Source: Candidatus Aminicenantota bacterium (GTDB lineage: Bacteria > Acidobacteriota > Aminicenantia > UBA2199). From it: DNA of 7,274 nucleotides. A program made the position numbers and the translations under genes. The DNA lies in NCBI GenBank assembly GCA_023137075.1, contig JAGLQA010000165.1, forward strand, positions 1-7,274. Reading direction: 5' to 3'. Positions 6,585 to 7,274 of this stretch are shown one piece after another. The notes under the pieces were generated by a model. The model made no database searches. It worked only from the letters and a program-made list of their open reading frames with translations, and was not told where the DNA came from. Each line of letters begins with the position of its first letter. Positions within the stretch are counted from its first letter, which is position 1.

Positions 6585-6591
6585 CATGCCG
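6579..6591. repeat. Small inverted repeat overlapping the GT-C -35 box
   Basis: CGGCA, a 3-nt loop, then TGCCG form a 5-bp perfect stem between the two glycosyltransferase genes, beginning 4 nt after the upstream stop codon. No T run follows on the minus strand, so it is not a standard intrinsic terminator. It could be a protein-binding dyad or a weak RNA hairpin. Confidence 0.4.
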
Positions 6592-6595
6592 TTAT

Positions 6596-7274
6596 TTACG
6601 AACTCTCCCTTTTTTTATACACCCATTTGTCCCTTCTGAAAATGTACAGGATCAAGCTTTTAAACAACACGTAAAAGGCCCGGATGCCGTCTTTCCAGTT
6701 AATTTTTTTACCTTCTTTGTAACTTCTGCCATAGTAGGAAATGCCGATTTCATACATCCGGATATGCTTGATTCTCGATAATTTGAAGGTCACTTCCGGC
6801 TCAAATCCGAACCGGTTTTCCGTAAGTCTGATTTTTTTTATGATTTCCGAACGAAAGACTTTGAAGCAGGTCTCCATGTCGGATAGGTTCAGGTTGCAGA
6901 TCATATTTGAAAAAAAGGTCAGGAGCTTGTTGCCGACAAAATGCCAGAAAAAAAGCACCCGCCGCGCCTCGGATGTGATAAACCGGGAACCGTAAACCAC
7001 ATCGGCCCGGTCATCGAGGATGGGCTTTAACAATTTCGGATATTCGAGCGGGTCATACTCGAGGTCGGCGTCCTGGATGATGATGATATCGCCGCCGGCT
7101 TCTTCTATCCCTTTTCGAACACCATAACCTTTGCCCCGGTTTTTCTCATTCCTGAAAAGCCGAATCCCGGGGATTTTTTTTTCCAGTTTTGTTAAGATGG
7201 CATGGGTGTTGTCCGTGGAGCAGTCGTCAACGACGATAATCTCTTTTTTCATTCCCACATCCACGAACCGAACC
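6596..7274 (-). CDS. Family 2 glycosyltransferase, polyprenyl-phosphate sugar synthase-like, N-terminus cut
   Basis: Cytoplasmic GT-A-fold glycosyltransferase of the DPM1/GtrB-like group, expected to move a sugar from a nucleotide sugar to a polyprenyl phosphate. Counting from the GTG at 7264 as residue 1, visible motifs are EIIVVDDCSTDNT (8-20, nucleotide-binding Asp pair), IQDADLEYDP (63-72, metal-binding DxD), YGSRF (91-95), DMETCFKVF (129-137), RFGFEPEVTFKLSR (151-164) and YYGRSYKEGKKINWKDG (177-193), a hallmark block of DPM1-like enzymes. The frame stays open to the right edge and adds Val-Arg-Phe before that GTG. The opening IPxYNE strand and first helix are missing, so the gene is cut by about 25-30 residues and the GTG is not its start. 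The C-terminus has one hydrophobic stretch (196-210) and a basic tail. The downstream GT-C gene is the probable user of its product. The sugar cannot be predicted. Confidence 0.92.
   Translation of the reverse strand, partial: VRFVDVGMKKEIIVVDDCSTDNTHAILTKLEKKIPGIRLFRNEKNRGKGYGVRKGIEEAGGDIIIIQDADLEYDPLEYPKLLKPILDDRADVVYGSRFITSEARRVLFFWHFVGNKLLTFFSNMICNLNLSDMETCFKVFRSEIIKKIRLTENRFGFEPEVTFKLSRIKHIRMYEIGISYYGRSYKEGKKINWKDGIRAFYVLFKSLILYIFRRDKWVYKKRESS

Noticed and set aside
6579..6591. Intrinsic terminator between the two glycosyltransferase genes
   Set aside because: The stem is only 5 bp and is followed by GGCGTGG instead of a T run on the transcribed strand.
7262..7264. GTG at 7264 as the start of the family 2 glycosyltransferase
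   Set aside because: The frame continues upstream to the window edge, and the IPxYNE strand and first helix that open every family 2 enzyme would be missing. The gene is cut by the window, not short.

Overview
The window reads as ordinary bacterial chromosome of moderate GC content. It holds five protein-coding genes with almost no unused space. The genes divide into a left block on the minus strand (recF then gyrB), a single plus-strand gene in the middle (a YgeW-type knotted carbamoyltransferase), and a right block on the minus strand (a family 2 glycosyltransferase, then a polytopic GT-C-type membrane glycosyltransferase). Both edge genes are cut: gyrB lacks its C-terminal end at the left edge, and the family 2 glycosyltransferase lacks its N-terminus at the right edge. 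The gyrB product is of the long, E. coli-like type with a large insertion in the TOPRIM half. This points away from most Firmicutes and Actinobacteria. Together with the Und-P-sugar type glycosyltransferases it suggests a Gram-negative-type bacterium, possibly from a poorly sampled phylum. I cannot place it further from the sequence alone.

Left block (1-3238): recF and gyrB form a tight two-gene operon, and the gyrB Shine-Dalgarno lies in the last codons of recF. recF is the first gene of the transcript. Neither dnaN nor dnaA lies directly upstream, so the classic dnaA-dnaN-recF-gyrB order is broken here. The RecF protein keeps its ATPase core but is divergent in the RecF family signatures, and its gene is visibly more AT-rich than its neighbours.

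Centre (3239-4659): a 201-bp divergent region carries two well-formed sigma70-type promoters, one for recF-gyrB and one for ygeW. The ygeW leader may encode a 13-codon peptide that starts almost at the predicted transcription start and ends just before the ygeW Shine-Dalgarno. ygeW is complete, with all carbamoyltransferase motifs intact, but has none of its usual purine/diaminopropionate-catabolism neighbours inside the window.

Right block (4660-7274): the two glycosyltransferases make functional sense as a pair. A cytoplasmic DPM1/GtrB-like enzyme would charge a polyprenyl-phosphate carrier with a sugar, and the multi-spanning GT-C protein would transfer it on the outer face of the membrane. 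The membrane protein also appears to have its own promoter, placed so that transcription would start at the A of the ATG (a leaderless mRNA).

The three predicted promoters share an extended -10 block, TCATGRTATAAT, and two of them carry the palindrome ATGAATTCAT. This is the most distinctive feature of the non-coding DNA. I see no mobile element, CRISPR array, tRNA or rRNA, and nothing that looks like a new defence or metabolic system.
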